DNA of 64,000 nucleotides from Sphaerisporangium fuscum (GCF_018531465.1 NZ_JAHDTF010000019.1:166955-230954); one strand, 5' to 3'. Shown: positions 43,429-52,729, counted from the first letter of the stretch. Notes: generated by a model from the letters alone, not told the origin. Translations and numbers: made by a program.

Positions 43429-44661
43429 TCACCCTCCGGCGGTCAGCTCGCGGGCGCGGGCGCGGGCCCAGGCGTCGGCCGCCAGGACCTCCTCCACGGA
43501 GCCGGCGGGAGAGATCTCGTGCTCCTCCACCACGGTGGCCACGGTGTCGACGATGCCGAGGAACGGCAGCCGCCCGGCGAGGAACGCCGCCACGCACACC
43601 TCGTTGGCCGCGTTGTAGACGGCGGGAGCCGTACCCCCCTGGGACCCGACGTGCCGGGCCAGCGCCACGGCCGGGAAGGCCTCGTCGTCGAGCGGCTCGA
43701 ACGTCCAGGTGTGGGCCTTGGTCCAGTCGACGGCCCTGGCCGCGCCCGGGACGCGGGACGGCCAGCCGAGGGACAGCGAGATGGGAAGCCGCATGTCGGG
43801 CGGGCTGGCCTGGGCGATCGTCGAGCCGTCCACGAACTCCACCATCGAATGGATCACCGACTGCGGATGGACGACCACGGTGATGCGGTCGAAGGGGATG
43901 TCGAACAGCAGGTTCGCCTCGATGACCTCGAGCCCCTTGTTGACCAGGGTGGCCGAGTTGAGAGTGATCACGGTGCCCATGTCCCAGGTGGGATGCTTGA
44001 GCGCCTGCTCGGGGGTGACGTCCGTCAGCTCGGCGCGGCTGCGGCCCCGGAAGGGCCCGCCGCTCGCGGTGACCACCAGCCGCCGCACCGCCGCCGGGTC
44101 GTAGCCGGACGGCCCCGCCGCCCACAGGCACTGGGCGAGCGCGGAGTGCTCGGAGTCGACCGGCAGGATCTGCCCCGGAGCGGCCAGCCGCTTCACCAGC
44201 GGGCCGCCGATGATCAGCGACTCCTTGTTGGCGAGCGCGAGCACCCGTCCGGCCGACAGGGCCGCCAGGGTCGAGGTGAGGCCGACGGCCCCGGTGATGC
44301 CGTTCATGACGATGTCGCACGGCCAGGCCGCGACCTCGGCGACCCCCTCGGCGCCGGCGAGGATCGGCACCGGGCCGACGGCCTCCCGCAGCGCGGGAAC
44401 GGCGCGCTCGTCGGCGACCGCCACCACCTCGGGGCGGAAGCGTTCCACCTGCCGCGCGAGCAGATCGACCTGCCCGCCGCCCGCCACCAGCCCGGCGACA
44501 CGGAAACGGCCCTGCTCACGCTCGATGACGTCGAGCGCCTGGGTGCCCACCGATCCGGTCGATCCGAGCACCACGACCGACCGCGGCCGCCCCTGGGCCT
44601 CTGATCCCGCCGGCACGACGGCGTCCCCGAGCTCGGCCTGGTCCACAAGCGGCGTCTGCAT
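43429..44661 (-). CDS. dxr: 1-deoxy-D-xylulose-5-phosphate reductoisomerase
   Basis: A 410-residue MEP-pathway enzyme making 2-C-methylerythritol 4-phosphate with NADPH. NADPH fold VVVLGSTGSVGTQALDVI; catalytic region LANKESLIIGGPLVK, metal and substrate site LPVDSEHSALAQCL, flexible loop and VTASGGPFRGRSRAEL, then HPTWDMGTVITLNSATLVNKGLEVIEA (in part). ATG 44661 adds about 25 residues before the usual start; GTG 44715 would add 18 more. The 185 bp before ispG contains no gene, although a site-2 protease gene often sits here in actinomycetes. Confidence 0.96.
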   Translation of the reverse strand: MQTPLVDQAELGDAVVPAGSEAQGRPRSVVVLGSTGSVGTQALDVIEREQGRFRVAGLVAGGGQVDLLARQVERFRPEVVAVADERAVPALREAVGPVPILAGAEGVAEVAAWPCDIVMNGITGAVGLTSTLAALSAGRVLALANKESLIIGGPLVKRLAAPGQILPVDSEHSALAQCLWAAGPSGYDPAAVRRLVVTASGGPFRGRSRAELTDVTPEQALKHPTWDMGTVITLNSATLVNKGLEVIEANLLFDIPFDRITVVVHPQSVIHSMVEFVDGSTIAQASPPDMRLPISLSLGWPSRVPGAARAVDWTKAHTWTFEPLDDEAFPAVALARHVGSQGGTAPAVYNAANEVCVAAFLAGRLPFLGIVDTVATVVEEHEISPAGSVEEVLAADAWARARARELTAGG

Positions 44662-44941
44662 CCCCCCATTATCGGCCCGGCGCGTGCCGGGCCGGGAAGG
44701 GCGGGAGGTCGTCACCGCAGGGACGGGTGAGAAATCAGCAGTTCAATGCCCGAATCCCGTCATACCGGTCTCGGTGAAACGCGAGAAATGCGGCGTTCGA
44801 CCGCACTACCTTCCCCCGTCAGAACGGCACCCCTCACCCGCGCGGAAGCCGGGCACGAGGAGGCACGCAGCGCGCCGTCCCCGCGGCGGGCCGTGCCCTC
44901 GCATGCCCGGCGAACGCGACCACAGCACGGAGGACCCCCGC

Positions 44942-46114
44942 ATGCACCGCACGGCACGACGTCTCATCCCCATCCTGGCGATCTCGCCCATCGCCGCGGC
45001 CGGAGTCCTGGCGGCCGCGCCGGCGGGCGCCACGCCCTCCGCACGCCCGCGCCCCATCGTCCACGACGCCGCCGACACCAAGAGCGAGCAGCGCGAGGTC
45101 AAGGACTTCTGGACCCCGGCGAAGATGGCGGCGGCCAAGCCGCTCGACCTCGTCCGGTCACGCGGCGGCCGCACGACGACCACACCCGGCGGCATCCAGG
45201 GCTCCGGCACCGCGAAGCGCGCCGACGGCATCCAGGGCTCGGGCGGCGCGGTGAAGCGCGCCGGGATTCAGGGCTCCGGCCGCGCCGGCGGCATCCAGGG
45301 CTCCGGGGCGAACCGCGCCGGCGCCGCGCCCGGGGCGCCCACCGCGCCTCCCCCGCCGGTGACGGCCTCCCCCACTCCCACCGCCTCCGCGTCCTCGTCC
45401 ACCGCCGGCGCCCCGGCGCTCGCGGCCCGCTCCTCGGGCGCCCCGTGGACGGCCGGCGGCGCGATCGTCAAGACCGAGGGCCGCGTCTTCTTCACCTACC
45501 AGGGACGCAGCGCCTCCTGCTCCGGCACCGCCGTCACCAGCGCGAACAAGAGCGTGGTCATCACCGCCGGGCACTGCGTGAAGCTCGGCGGGGCCTTCCA
45601 CACCAACTGGGTGTTCGTCCCCGGTTACAGCAGCGGCAGCCGCCCGTACGGCACCTGGGTCGCGACCAACCTGCTCACCACCCAGCAGTGGAACGCGAGC
45701 GAGGACATGAACTACGACGTCGCCGCCGCCGTGGTGGCCCCGGTGGACGGCCGGCGGCTCACCGACGTCGTCGGAGGGCAGGGCATCGCGTTCAACCAGG
45801 CGCGCGGCCGGCAGATGTACGCCTTCGGGTACCCCGCCGCGAGCCCGTACGACGGCTCGAAGCTGATCTACTGCGGCGGCAGGCCGTTCGACGACTTCCT
45901 GGTCTCCACCGACCAGGGCCTCACCTGCGACCAGACCGGCGGCGCGAGCGGCGGCGGATGGTTCGCCGGCTTCGACGAGAGCACCGGCGCCGGAACGCTG
46001 AACTCGGTGAACAGCTTCAAGTACAACTTCGCGCCCTACTGGATGTTCGGGCCGTACTTCGGCCCCGAGGCCCAGGCGGTGTACACGACCGCGCAGAACG
46101 AGAACCTCACCTGA
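44942..46114 (+). CDS. Secreted V8/trypsin-like serine protease with GIQGSG repeats
   Basis: A 390-residue exported protease. Signal peptide 1-30. Pro-region with SEQREVKDFWTPAKM, then a linker with four GIQGSG repeats (about 84-122) and a Pro/Thr/Ser-rich stretch. Catalytic domain with VITAGHC (His211), MNYDVAAAV (Asp259) and GGASGGGW (Ser336); paired cysteines near 193/212 and 311/329. It resembles glutamyl-endopeptidase-like S1 enzymes. The N-terminal part is probably removed on maturation. ATG 44942. A paralogue follows 77 bp downstream. Confidence 0.9.
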   Translation: MHRTARRLIPILAISPIAAAGVLAAAPAGATPSARPRPIVHDAADTKSEQREVKDFWTPAKMAAAKPLDLVRSRGGRTTTTPGGIQGSGTAKRADGIQGSGGAVKRAGIQGSGRAGGIQGSGANRAGAAPGAPTAPPPPVTASPTPTASASSSTAGAPALAARSSGAPWTAGGAIVKTEGRVFFTYQGRSASCSGTAVTSANKSVVITAGHCVKLGGAFHTNWVFVPGYSSGSRPYGTWVATNLLTTQQWNASEDMNYDVAAAVVAPVDGRRLTDVVGGQGIAFNQARGRQMYAFGYPAASPYDGSKLIYCGGRPFDDFLVSTDQGLTCDQTGGASGGGWFAGFDESTGAGTLNSVNSFKYNFAPYWMFGPYFGPEAQAVYTTAQNENLT

Positions 46115-46191
46115 CCGGCCCCCGCACCGATCTAGATCTGATTACCGAAAGTATCCGCAAGGCCGCGAACGGTAGTACAAACTAGGGGGCC

Positions 46192-47250
46192 ATGACCCCG
46201 ATCCTCCCCCTGCTTGCCGTCGCGCCGCTCGTCGCCGGGCTGGTGGGCCCTCCGCCCACCGGGCCGGCGGCCTCGGGCGACGACCGCCAAGCCGTCACGA
46301 GGAACGTCCGGACGGCTCTCCCCTCTCCTGGTGTCGTCCAGCACACGGCGGCCGAGACCGTGGCCGAGCAGCGCCGGGTGCTGGCCTACTGGACCTCCGA
46401 TCGCATGGAGAAGGCCCTTCCGGCCGGCCTGCTCGGCGCCGTCGCGAAGATCGGCAGGCTGGCCGGCGGCGCGCTGCCCCTGCGCCTGACACTCCACTCG
46501 CGTTCCACGGCCGGACCCGCCGCCCGCGGCGCCTCGTCCGCCTCTCCGGCGAGCGCGCCCGGCGTGAACACCAGTGGCGCCAGGTGGACGGCCGCGGGCG
46601 CCGTCACGCGCACCACCGGCCGGGTGTTCTTCACCCTCGGCTCGGTCGACTACGTCTGCTCGGCGGGCGCGGTCAGGAGCCAGAACATGGACGTCGTCGT
46701 CACGGCGGGCCACTGCGTCAAGGACGGCGTGGGCGCCTGGTCGAAGAACTGGACGTTCGTGCCCGGCTACGACGGCGGCCGCCGCCCGTACGGCGTCTTC
46801 ACCGCCCGCCGCATGTACGTCGCCGAGCCGTGGTCACAGAAGGGCGATGACAGCCACGACGTCGCCATGGTCGCCGTCAACCCCTCGCCCGAGGGCCATC
46901 TGAACGAGGTCGTGGGCGGGCAGGAGATCGGGTTCGCCCAGCCGCGCGGGAGGCGGGCCTTCGGCTTCGGTTTCCCCGCCGACCCGCCGTACGACGGCGA
47001 GCACCTCATCTACTGCTCGGGCGCTCTCCACGGCGACCCGCACAACCAGACCCGTGACCAGGGCATGCGGTGCGACCTGACCGCGGGGTCGAGCGGCGGC
47101 CCGTGGCTGAGCTCGTTCGACCCCGCGACCGGGCAGGGCGTGGTGACCTCGGTGAGCAGCTTCAAGTACAGCGACGACCCGGGCACGATGTACGGCCCGT
47201 ACTTCGGCGACCAGGCCCGGCACCTGTTCGAAGCCGCCCAGCGAGGCTAG
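46192..47250 (+). CDS. Secreted V8/trypsin-like serine protease, paralogue
   Basis: A 352-residue paralogue of the preceding protease. Signal peptide about 1-28; pro-region AEQRRVLAYWTSDRM matches the neighbour's, but the GIQGSG linker is absent. Catalytic residues: VVTAGHC (His174), SHDVAMVAV (Asp223) and AGSSGGPW (Ser301). Shared blocks such as NWTFVPGY, RPYG and VVGGQEIGFAQ(A)RGR show tandem duplication followed by divergence. ATG 46192 with a GGGGG tract 4 bp upstream is weak. Secreted. Confidence 0.9.
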   Translation: MTPILPLLAVAPLVAGLVGPPPTGPAASGDDRQAVTRNVRTALPSPGVVQHTAAETVAEQRRVLAYWTSDRMEKALPAGLLGAVAKIGRLAGGALPLRLTLHSRSTAGPAARGASSASPASAPGVNTSGARWTAAGAVTRTTGRVFFTLGSVDYVCSAGAVRSQNMDVVVTAGHCVKDGVGAWSKNWTFVPGYDGGRRPYGVFTARRMYVAEPWSQKGDDSHDVAMVAVNPSPEGHLNEVVGGQEIGFAQPRGRRAFGFGFPADPPYDGEHLIYCSGALHGDPHNQTRDQGMRCDLTAGSSGGPWLSSFDPATGQGVVTSVSSFKYSDDPGTMYGPYFGDQARHLFEAAQRG

Positions 47251-47327
47251 CCGGGCCCGTTTTCCGCACCTCGCCCTCCGATCACCGACCGCGGACATCG
47301 TCCGAGCAGGGAGAGCGGAGAGCAGGC

Positions 47328-48755
47328 CTAAAGGGTGAGGCCGGTGAGGACCATCACCTTCTCGTAGGTGAAGTCCTCCATCGCCGAGCGAAGGCCCTCG
47401 CGTCCGATGCCCGACTGCTTCACGCCGCCGTACGGCATCTGGTCGGCGCGGTAGGACGGCACGTCGCCGATGATGACCCCTCCGACCTCGAGCTCCTTGT
47501 TCGCGCGGAAGGCGATGTCGATGTCCCGGGTGAACACCCCGGCCTGCAGGCCGTACTTGGAGTCGTTCACCGCGGCGAACGCCTCGTCGACGGAGGCGAC
47601 CGGCTGGATCACCAGCACCGGCCCGAAGACCTCCTCCTGCACGACCTTGGCGTCGGCGGGCACGTCGGTGAGGACGGTCGGCTCGACGGTGGCGCCGTCG
47701 CGGCCGCCTCCGGTGAGCAACCGGGCGCCGCCCGCGACGGCCTCGCTCACCCACTGCTCGACCCGCTCGGCCGCCTCGACCGACACCAGCGGCCCGACCT
47801 GCGTCTTGTCGTCGGCGGGGTCGCCGACGACGAGCGACTCCACGGCGGCCACGAGCTTGGCGGTGAACTCCTCGCGCGCGGCCTCCTCGACGATCACCCG
47901 CTGGACGGCGATGCAGCTCTGCCCGGCCTGGTAGTTGGAGAACAGGGCGCAGCGCGTGGCGGCCCAGTCGAGGTCGGCGTCGGCGAGCACGACCGCGGCG
48001 GCGTTGCCGCCGAGCTCCAGCGTCACGTGCTTGCGCGGCACCTGGTCCTTGATGGCGTAGCCGACCGGGCCGGAGCCGGTGAACGACACCACCGGCAGGC
48101 GCGGGTCCTCGACCAGGGCGGCGGCGCGGTCGTTCGGCACCGGCAGCACCGAGAACATGCCCGCGGGCAGGTCGGTCTCGGCGAGGATCTCGCCGAGCAC
48201 CAGCGACGACAGCGGGGTCGCGGGGGCGGGCTTGACGATCACCGGGGCGCCGACCGCGATGGCCGGGGCCACCTTGTGCGCGACGAGGTTGAGCGGGAAG
48301 TTGAACGGCGTGACGGCGAGCACCGGCCCGTACGGCTGGCGCGAGACGTAGGCGAGGCGCCCCTTGGCGGCGGCCTCGGTGTCCAGCCGCTGGACGTCAC
48401 CGCTGAAGCGCCGGGTCTCCTCGGCGGCGAAGCGGAAGGTCGCGATGGCGCGGCCGACCTCGCCGCGCGCCCAGAAGATCGGCTTGCCGTTCTCGGCGCT
48501 GATCAGCTGGGCGATCTCCTCGGCGCGCTCGGACAGGCGTCGCGAGACGTGGGCGAGCGCCTCGGCGCGCACGTGGATGGGCAGGGCCGCGGCCTCCTTG
48601 CGCACCGCGTGCGCCGCCGCGATGGCCTGCTCGACCTGCTCGGGCGTCGGCATCGAGGCGACGCCGACCACGCGGTCGTCATGGGGGTTGGTCACGGTGA
48701 GCTCGGCGTCGCCCGTGGCGGGCGAGCCGGCGAGCCAGAAGGGGCGTACGTCCAT
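47328..48755 (-). CDS. Aldehyde dehydrogenase family protein
   Basis: A 475-residue NAD(P)-dependent aldehyde dehydrogenase. Cofactor region AVTPFNFPLNLVAHKVAPAI and VIVKPAPATPLSS; FTGSGPVGYAI; catalytic Glu in TLELGGNAAAVVLADADLD and nucleophile Cys in AGQSCIAVQR. C-terminal GVKQSGIGREG. It belongs to the semialdehyde/lactaldehyde-type ALDHs often found with amine catabolism. ATG 48755 is chosen; GTG 48773 is possible. Near gabT (51194) and probably oxidises the semialdehyde formed by a transaminase, by inference. Confidence 0.92.
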   Translation of the reverse strand: MDVRPFWLAGSPATGDAELTVTNPHDDRVVGVASMPTPEQVEQAIAAAHAVRKEAAALPIHVRAEALAHVSRRLSERAEEIAQLISAENGKPIFWARGEVGRAIATFRFAAEETRRFSGDVQRLDTEAAAKGRLAYVSRQPYGPVLAVTPFNFPLNLVAHKVAPAIAVGAPVIVKPAPATPLSSLVLGEILAETDLPAGMFSVLPVPNDRAAALVEDPRLPVVSFTGSGPVGYAIKDQVPRKHVTLELGGNAAAVVLADADLDWAATRCALFSNYQAGQSCIAVQRVIVEEAAREEFTAKLVAAVESLVVGDPADDKTQVGPLVSVEAAERVEQWVSEAVAGGARLLTGGGRDGATVEPTVLTDVPADAKVVQEEVFGPVLVIQPVASVDEAFAAVNDSKYGLQAGVFTRDIDIAFRANKELEVGGVIIGDVPSYRADQMPYGGVKQSGIGREGLRSAMEDFTYEKVMVLTGLTL

Positions 48756-48940
48756 GTCTCGACCGTATGCCACCGGGTCGGCGGCGGTCCCACTCCAGTG
48801 CGGACAAGCAGCCCGGGAAGCGCTACATTTCGGATAAGTGACAGAGCTTTCCCCGTTCTGTAACGGACATGCGGCAATTTCGGGATGTTTTCTATTGCAT
48901 GCCGGTTTGAAGCTCTTGGCACATGGTTAAGTCAACATGC

Positions 48941-48957
48941 GGGTCCGCGCGGGACCC
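48941..48957. promoter_or_regulatory. Inverted repeat upstream of TetR gene
   Basis: GGGTCC-GCGCG-GGACCC, 28 bp before the TetR start, within the 229-bp divergent gap with the aldehyde dehydrogenase. It could be an operator or a leader hairpin. The rest of the gap shows no gene. Confidence 0.35.
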
Positions 48958-48984
48958 TTGGGGAGAAGGGGCTGAGGTCTACTC

Positions 48985-49629
48985 ATGGGTTCGCCTGCGC
49001 CGCTCGGGCTCCAGGGAGCGTACGCACGGGGCAGCCACACCTCCCAGGACGAGCTGCGCAGCCGCCTCATCGCCGTAGCGGGAGAGCTTCTCCTCACCGA
49101 CGGACCGGACAGCCTCACCGTACGGCGCATCGCCGCCGAGGCGGGATGCGCGACCACGGTGGTCTACACGATGTTCGGCAACAAGGAGGGGCTCGCCGAG
49201 GCGCTCTACCTGGAGGGCTTCGAGCGCTTCCGCCGCCGGCTCGCCGCCGTGCCGCGCCACCCCGACCCGCTCGAGTACCTCGTCTCGCTCGGCCCGGCCT
49301 ACCGTGACGCCTGCCTGGCGGAACCGGGCTACTACAGCGTGATGTTCGAAAAGGCGATCCCGGGCTTCGAACCGAGCGAACGCGCCCGCACGCTCGCCCG
49401 CGCGGCGGTCAACGTCCTCGACCGCGCCATCGCCGACTGCATCTCGGCCGGCTACCTCGTCCCCACCCAGCCTCGCAAGATCGCCGACTGCCTGTGGGCC
49501 GCCGCGCACGGCGCCGTCAGCCTCGAACGCGCCGGCCATCTCAGGGACGACCGCGTCTACCGCTCGGTCACCCTCGCCGCCATCAGCCGCTACCTGGTCC
49601 AGAAGAACTCCCTCCACGTCCCCCTCTAG
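48985..49629 (+). CDS. TetR-family transcriptional regulator
   Basis: A 214-residue regulator. HTH at about 24-68 (SRLIAVAGELLLTDGPDSLTVRRIA, then GCATTVVYTMFGNKEGLAEAL), then a TetR_C_33-like helical domain (YRDACLAEPGYYSVMF). Divergent from the aldehyde dehydrogenase. Its 3' end overlaps the minus-strand PucR gene by 47 bp. Ligand unknown. Confidence 0.9.
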   Translation: MGSPAPLGLQGAYARGSHTSQDELRSRLIAVAGELLLTDGPDSLTVRRIAAEAGCATTVVYTMFGNKEGLAEALYLEGFERFRRRLAAVPRHPDPLEYLVSLGPAYRDACLAEPGYYSVMFEKAIPGFEPSERARTLARAAVNVLDRAIADCISAGYLVPTQPRKIADCLWAAAHGAVSLERAGHLRDDRVYRSVTLAAISRYLVQKNSLHVPL

Positions 49630-51082
49630 CTCCGACGGCCGACAGGGCTATCCAGAGCTCGGCGCGGGCGGCCGGGTCGTCCAGGTCGCGGTCGAGCAGC
49701 TCGGAGACGCGGCGCATCCGGTAGCGCAGGGTGTGGCGGTGGACGCCGAGGCGGTGGGCGGCGGCGTCCCAGTGGCCGTTGCAGGCGAGGTAGGCCCGCA
49801 GCGACTCCACGAGGTCGGCCCGCGAGCCGTACTCCCGCAGCGGTGCGAGCAGCGAGGTGGCGAACCCGGAGAGCACCCCGGGGTCGACCAGCGACAGCAG
49901 GCCCTGCCCCGCCAGATCCGCGAATCTCATGACGGGAGCGGCCGAGGCGAGTGCCCGTTGCGCCTGGTCGAGCCCCGTGGCGAGGTCGGCGAGCACGACC
50001 GGCCCTCCGATCCCGACCCGGCCCAGCCCGGCGGCCGTCCCGATCGCCTCCTCCGCCTCACCGGCCCCCACCAGGGCGACCACGAGCCGCCCCCAGGGGG
50101 CGGTGAAGCCCGGCAACGCGTCCTGCAGCGCCTCGGCGTCGCGCGGCTCGCAGGCCAGCACGGTCACCGGCCCCGCCGGCACGGACGCCGGCGCGCCCTC
50201 GCCGACCGCCTCCAGGGTCTCCTCGGCGGCCGGCCGGTCCCCCGCCAGCAGCAGCCGCAGCGCGGCGGAGCGGACCCGGCGGACGACGGCCAGCCGTTCC
50301 CGGGCCTGTTCGAGCGCGAGGGTGAGCAGCGAGCTCGCGGTGTTGACGACGGTGTGCCCCACGGGCGAGAACGGCCGCGCCCCGCCCACCGCGAAGAACC
50401 CGCGGATCCGCCGGTGGTCACCGAGGGGCTGCACGATGACGTGCTCATACGGGCCGGAGAGCGCCAGGCTGGACGGCGCGCCGGGGGTGCGCAGCCGTCG
50501 GAGGTCGCCCCGGACCGCCGCCACCCCCGCCTCGGCCCCCTCGCCGGCGGCGTGCAGCACGGCGCCCGTCTCGTCCAGCAGCACGGCCCAGCCCTGGATC
50601 TCCTTGGCGAGCCGCTCCACCACGGCGGCCATGCCACCCGCCTGGACGGCGGCGCGGGTGAGCCGTCCCTGCGCGGCGAAGGCGTTGCTCAGCTCGTCGT
50701 ACCGCTCGGCGGCCAGCATCTCGCTGACCGCCTTGCCGATCGCGATGAACGGCGTCTCCCTCGGCACCTCCAGCAGCGGCAGCCCGGCCCGGGCGGCGGC
50801 CTCGACGAACTCCGGCGGCACCCGGTCGTGGCCCAGCCCCACCCCGAACCCGAGCCCCGCCACGCCCCGCTCCACCAGCCGGGAAAGGTAGGGTCCCGCG
50901 TCGTGCGCGGTCAGGCGCATCCCGGTGGTGAGCACCAGCTCGTCGCCCTCGAGGAACGGCGTCGGGTCCTCCAGCTCGCTGACCGCGACCCAGCGCACCG
51001 GCCGGTCGAGCGCGCCCTCGCCGGCGTGCACCCTCAGCCGCAGCGGCGCGAGGGCGGCCACGCGCCGCAGGGTCGGAGCCAT
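49583..51082 (-). CDS. PucR-family transcriptional regulator
   Basis: A 499-residue regulator. N-terminal purine-catabolism (PucR) domain (RVHAGEGALDRPVRWVAVSELEDPTPFLEGDELVLTTG in part, EFVEAAARAGLPLLEVP), a GGDEF-like central region, and C-terminal PucR HTH near 440-485 (LVESLRAYLACNGHWDAAAHRLGVHRHTLRYRMRRV in part). Such regulators control GABA, polyamine and purine catabolism. ATG 51082. Divergent from gabT with a 17-bp palindrome between. It runs 47 bp antisense into the TetR gene. Confidence 0.92.
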   Translation of the reverse strand: MAPTLRRVAALAPLRLRVHAGEGALDRPVRWVAVSELEDPTPFLEGDELVLTTGMRLTAHDAGPYLSRLVERGVAGLGFGVGLGHDRVPPEFVEAAARAGLPLLEVPRETPFIAIGKAVSEMLAAERYDELSNAFAAQGRLTRAAVQAGGMAAVVERLAKEIQGWAVLLDETGAVLHAAGEGAEAGVAAVRGDLRRLRTPGAPSSLALSGPYEHVIVQPLGDHRRIRGFFAVGGARPFSPVGHTVVNTASSLLTLALEQARERLAVVRRVRSAALRLLLAGDRPAAEETLEAVGEGAPASVPAGPVTVLACEPRDAEALQDALPGFTAPWGRLVVALVGAGEAEEAIGTAAGLGRVGIGGPVVLADLATGLDQAQRALASAAPVMRFADLAGQGLLSLVDPGVLSGFATSLLAPLREYGSRADLVESLRAYLACNGHWDAAAHRLGVHRHTLRYRMRRVSELLDRDLDDPAARAELWIALSAVGARGGRGGSSSGPGSG

Positions 51083-51108
51083 CGGAAGCCCCCTGGGACG
51101 TCGGCGGT

Positions 51109-51125
51109 TTGTCCACCGTGGACAA
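51109..51125. promoter_or_regulatory. Perfect palindrome between pucR-like gene and gabT
   Basis: TTGTCCAC-C-GTGGACAA, 8-bp arms with a single central base, 26 bp upstream of the PucR start and 68 bp upstream of gabT. It is the best operator candidate for control of both genes. Confidence 0.55.
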
Positions 51126-51193
51126 GTGTGATGTCCATATTGTGCCATGTCGCCAGGTCGGCAGGCGGGGGCGGTGACCGTAGCGTCGAGGCC

Positions 51194-52561
51194 ATGAGCA
51201 TCGAGTCGCCCCATCAGCCCGTAACGGGCGGTCCCTCGCTCCCGCAGGAGCGCCGCCTGGTCACCGAGATCCCCGGCCCGAGGTCGCGGGAGATGTTCGC
51301 GCGCAAGCAGGCGGCCGTCCCGCCGGGCATCGGCACCACGCTGCCGGTCTTCGTGACCCACGCGGGCGGCGGCGTCGTGGTGGACGCCGACGGCAACTCC
51401 CTGATCGACTTCGGCTCCGGCATCGCGGTGACGACCGTCGGCAACGCCGCGCCGCGCGTGGTCGAGCGGGTCCAGAAGCAGGTCGCGGACTTCACCCACA
51501 CCTGTTTCATGGTCACACCGTACGAGTCGTACGTCGAGGTCTGCGAGAAGCTCAACCGGCTCACCCCGGGCGACCACGACAAGCGCTCGTTCCTGGTGAA
51601 CTCGGGCGCCGAGGCCGTGGAGAACGCGGTCAAGGTGGCGCGGCACGCGACCGGGCGCCAGGCGGTCGTGGTCTTCGACCACGGCTACCACGGCCGCACG
51701 CTGCTCACGATGACGCTGACGGCCAAGAACATGCCCTACAAGCACCGGTTCGGCCCGTACGCCCCCGAGGTGTACCGGATGCCGATGGCCTACCCGTTCC
51801 GCTGGCCGACCGGCCCGGAGAACTGCGCCGAGGAGGCCGCGGCGCAGGCCATCGACGCGATCACCAAGCAGATCGGCGCGGAGAACGTCGCCGCCATCGT
51901 GATCGAGCCGATCCAGGGCGAAGGCGGCTTCATCGAGCCGGCCAAGGGCTTCCTGCCGAGGCTGCTGGAGTTCGCCAAGGCCAACGGCATCGTGTTCATC
52001 GCCGACGAGGTGCAGACGGGCTTCGCCCGTACGGGCCACCTGTTCGCCTGTGAGGACGAGGGCATCGTCCCCGACATCATCTGCACCGCCAAGGGCATCG
52101 CGGGCGGCCTGCCCCTCGCGGCCGTCACCGGCAGGGCCGAGCTCCTGGACGCCGTCCACGTCGGCGGCCTCGGCGGCACCTACGGCGGCAACCCGCTGGC
52201 GTGCGAGGCGGCCCTGGCCGTGCTCGACACCATCGAGGCCGACAACCTCGTCGAGCGGGCCCGGCGGATCGGCGACATCATGCTCCCGCGGCTGCGGTCG
52301 ATGGCCGAGCGGTTCGACGTCATCGGGGACGTCCGGGGACGCGGCGCCATGATTGCGATCGAGCTGGTGACGCCGGGCACCAAGGAGCCGAACGCCGCGG
52401 TGACCGGCGAGGTCGCCAAGCGCTGCCACGCGGAGGGCCTGGTGGTGCTCACGGCCGGCACGTACGGCAACGTGCTGCGCTTCCTGCCGCCGCTGGCGAT
52501 CTCCGACGAGCTGCTGGAGGAGGGGCTGTCCATCCTGGAGAAGGCCCTTTCGTCCGTTTAA
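51194..52561 (+). CDS. gabT: 4-aminobutyrate--2-oxoglutarate transaminase
   Basis: A 455-residue PLP-dependent class III aminotransferase that moves the amino group of GABA to 2-oxoglutarate, giving succinate semialdehyde. Signatures: VVDADGNSLIDFGSGIAVTTVGN, FLVNSGAEAVENAVKVAR, FDHGYHGRTLLTMTLTAK, IVIEPIQGEGGFI, FIADEVQTGFARTG (PLP Asp) and ICTAKGIAGGLPLAAV with the Schiff-base Lys. ATG 51194. Followed by a strong terminator hairpin; divergent from the PucR gene; an aldehyde dehydrogenase for the product lies at 47328. Confidence 0.94.
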   Translation: MSIESPHQPVTGGPSLPQERRLVTEIPGPRSREMFARKQAAVPPGIGTTLPVFVTHAGGGVVVDADGNSLIDFGSGIAVTTVGNAAPRVVERVQKQVADFTHTCFMVTPYESYVEVCEKLNRLTPGDHDKRSFLVNSGAEAVENAVKVARHATGRQAVVVFDHGYHGRTLLTMTLTAKNMPYKHRFGPYAPEVYRMPMAYPFRWPTGPENCAEEAAAQAIDAITKQIGAENVAAIVIEPIQGEGGFIEPAKGFLPRLLEFAKANGIVFIADEVQTGFARTGHLFACEDEGIVPDIICTAKGIAGGLPLAAVTGRAELLDAVHVGGLGGTYGGNPLACEAALAVLDTIEADNLVERARRIGDIMLPRLRSMAERFDVIGDVRGRGAMIAIELVTPGTKEPNAAVTGEVAKRCHAEGLVVLTAGTYGNVLRFLPPLAISDELLEEGLSILEKALSSV

Positions 52562-52565
52562 CAGC

Positions 52566-52612
52566 ACGACAAAAGGGGCACCCGGCTTGCTGCCAGGTGC
52601 CCCTTTTGTCGT
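52566..52612 (+). terminator. Intrinsic terminator of gabT
   Basis: Perfect 17-bp arms at 52566-52582 and 52596-52612 with a 13-nt loop, beginning 5 bp after the gabT stop. The stem contains AAAAGGGGCACC and its complement, so a T-run lies in the descending arm. Confidence 0.9.
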
Positions 52613-52729
52613 TATACGGCCTGCTCGATGCCGCCGATTTAACCCGTCCTTGACATCGCGCTAGTCGATCACTGGCTGTAGTGAGGCTATAACGGTTCGG
52701 GTACGAGACACTCGATCCACGGGAGCGTG

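Noticed and set aside
51083..52567. Minus-strand open frame running upstream of the PucR ATG and antisense to gabT
   Set aside because: It is continuous with the PucR frame, but its sequence is bias-driven and gabT on the + strand is unmistakable; PucR starts at 51082 where family similarity begins.
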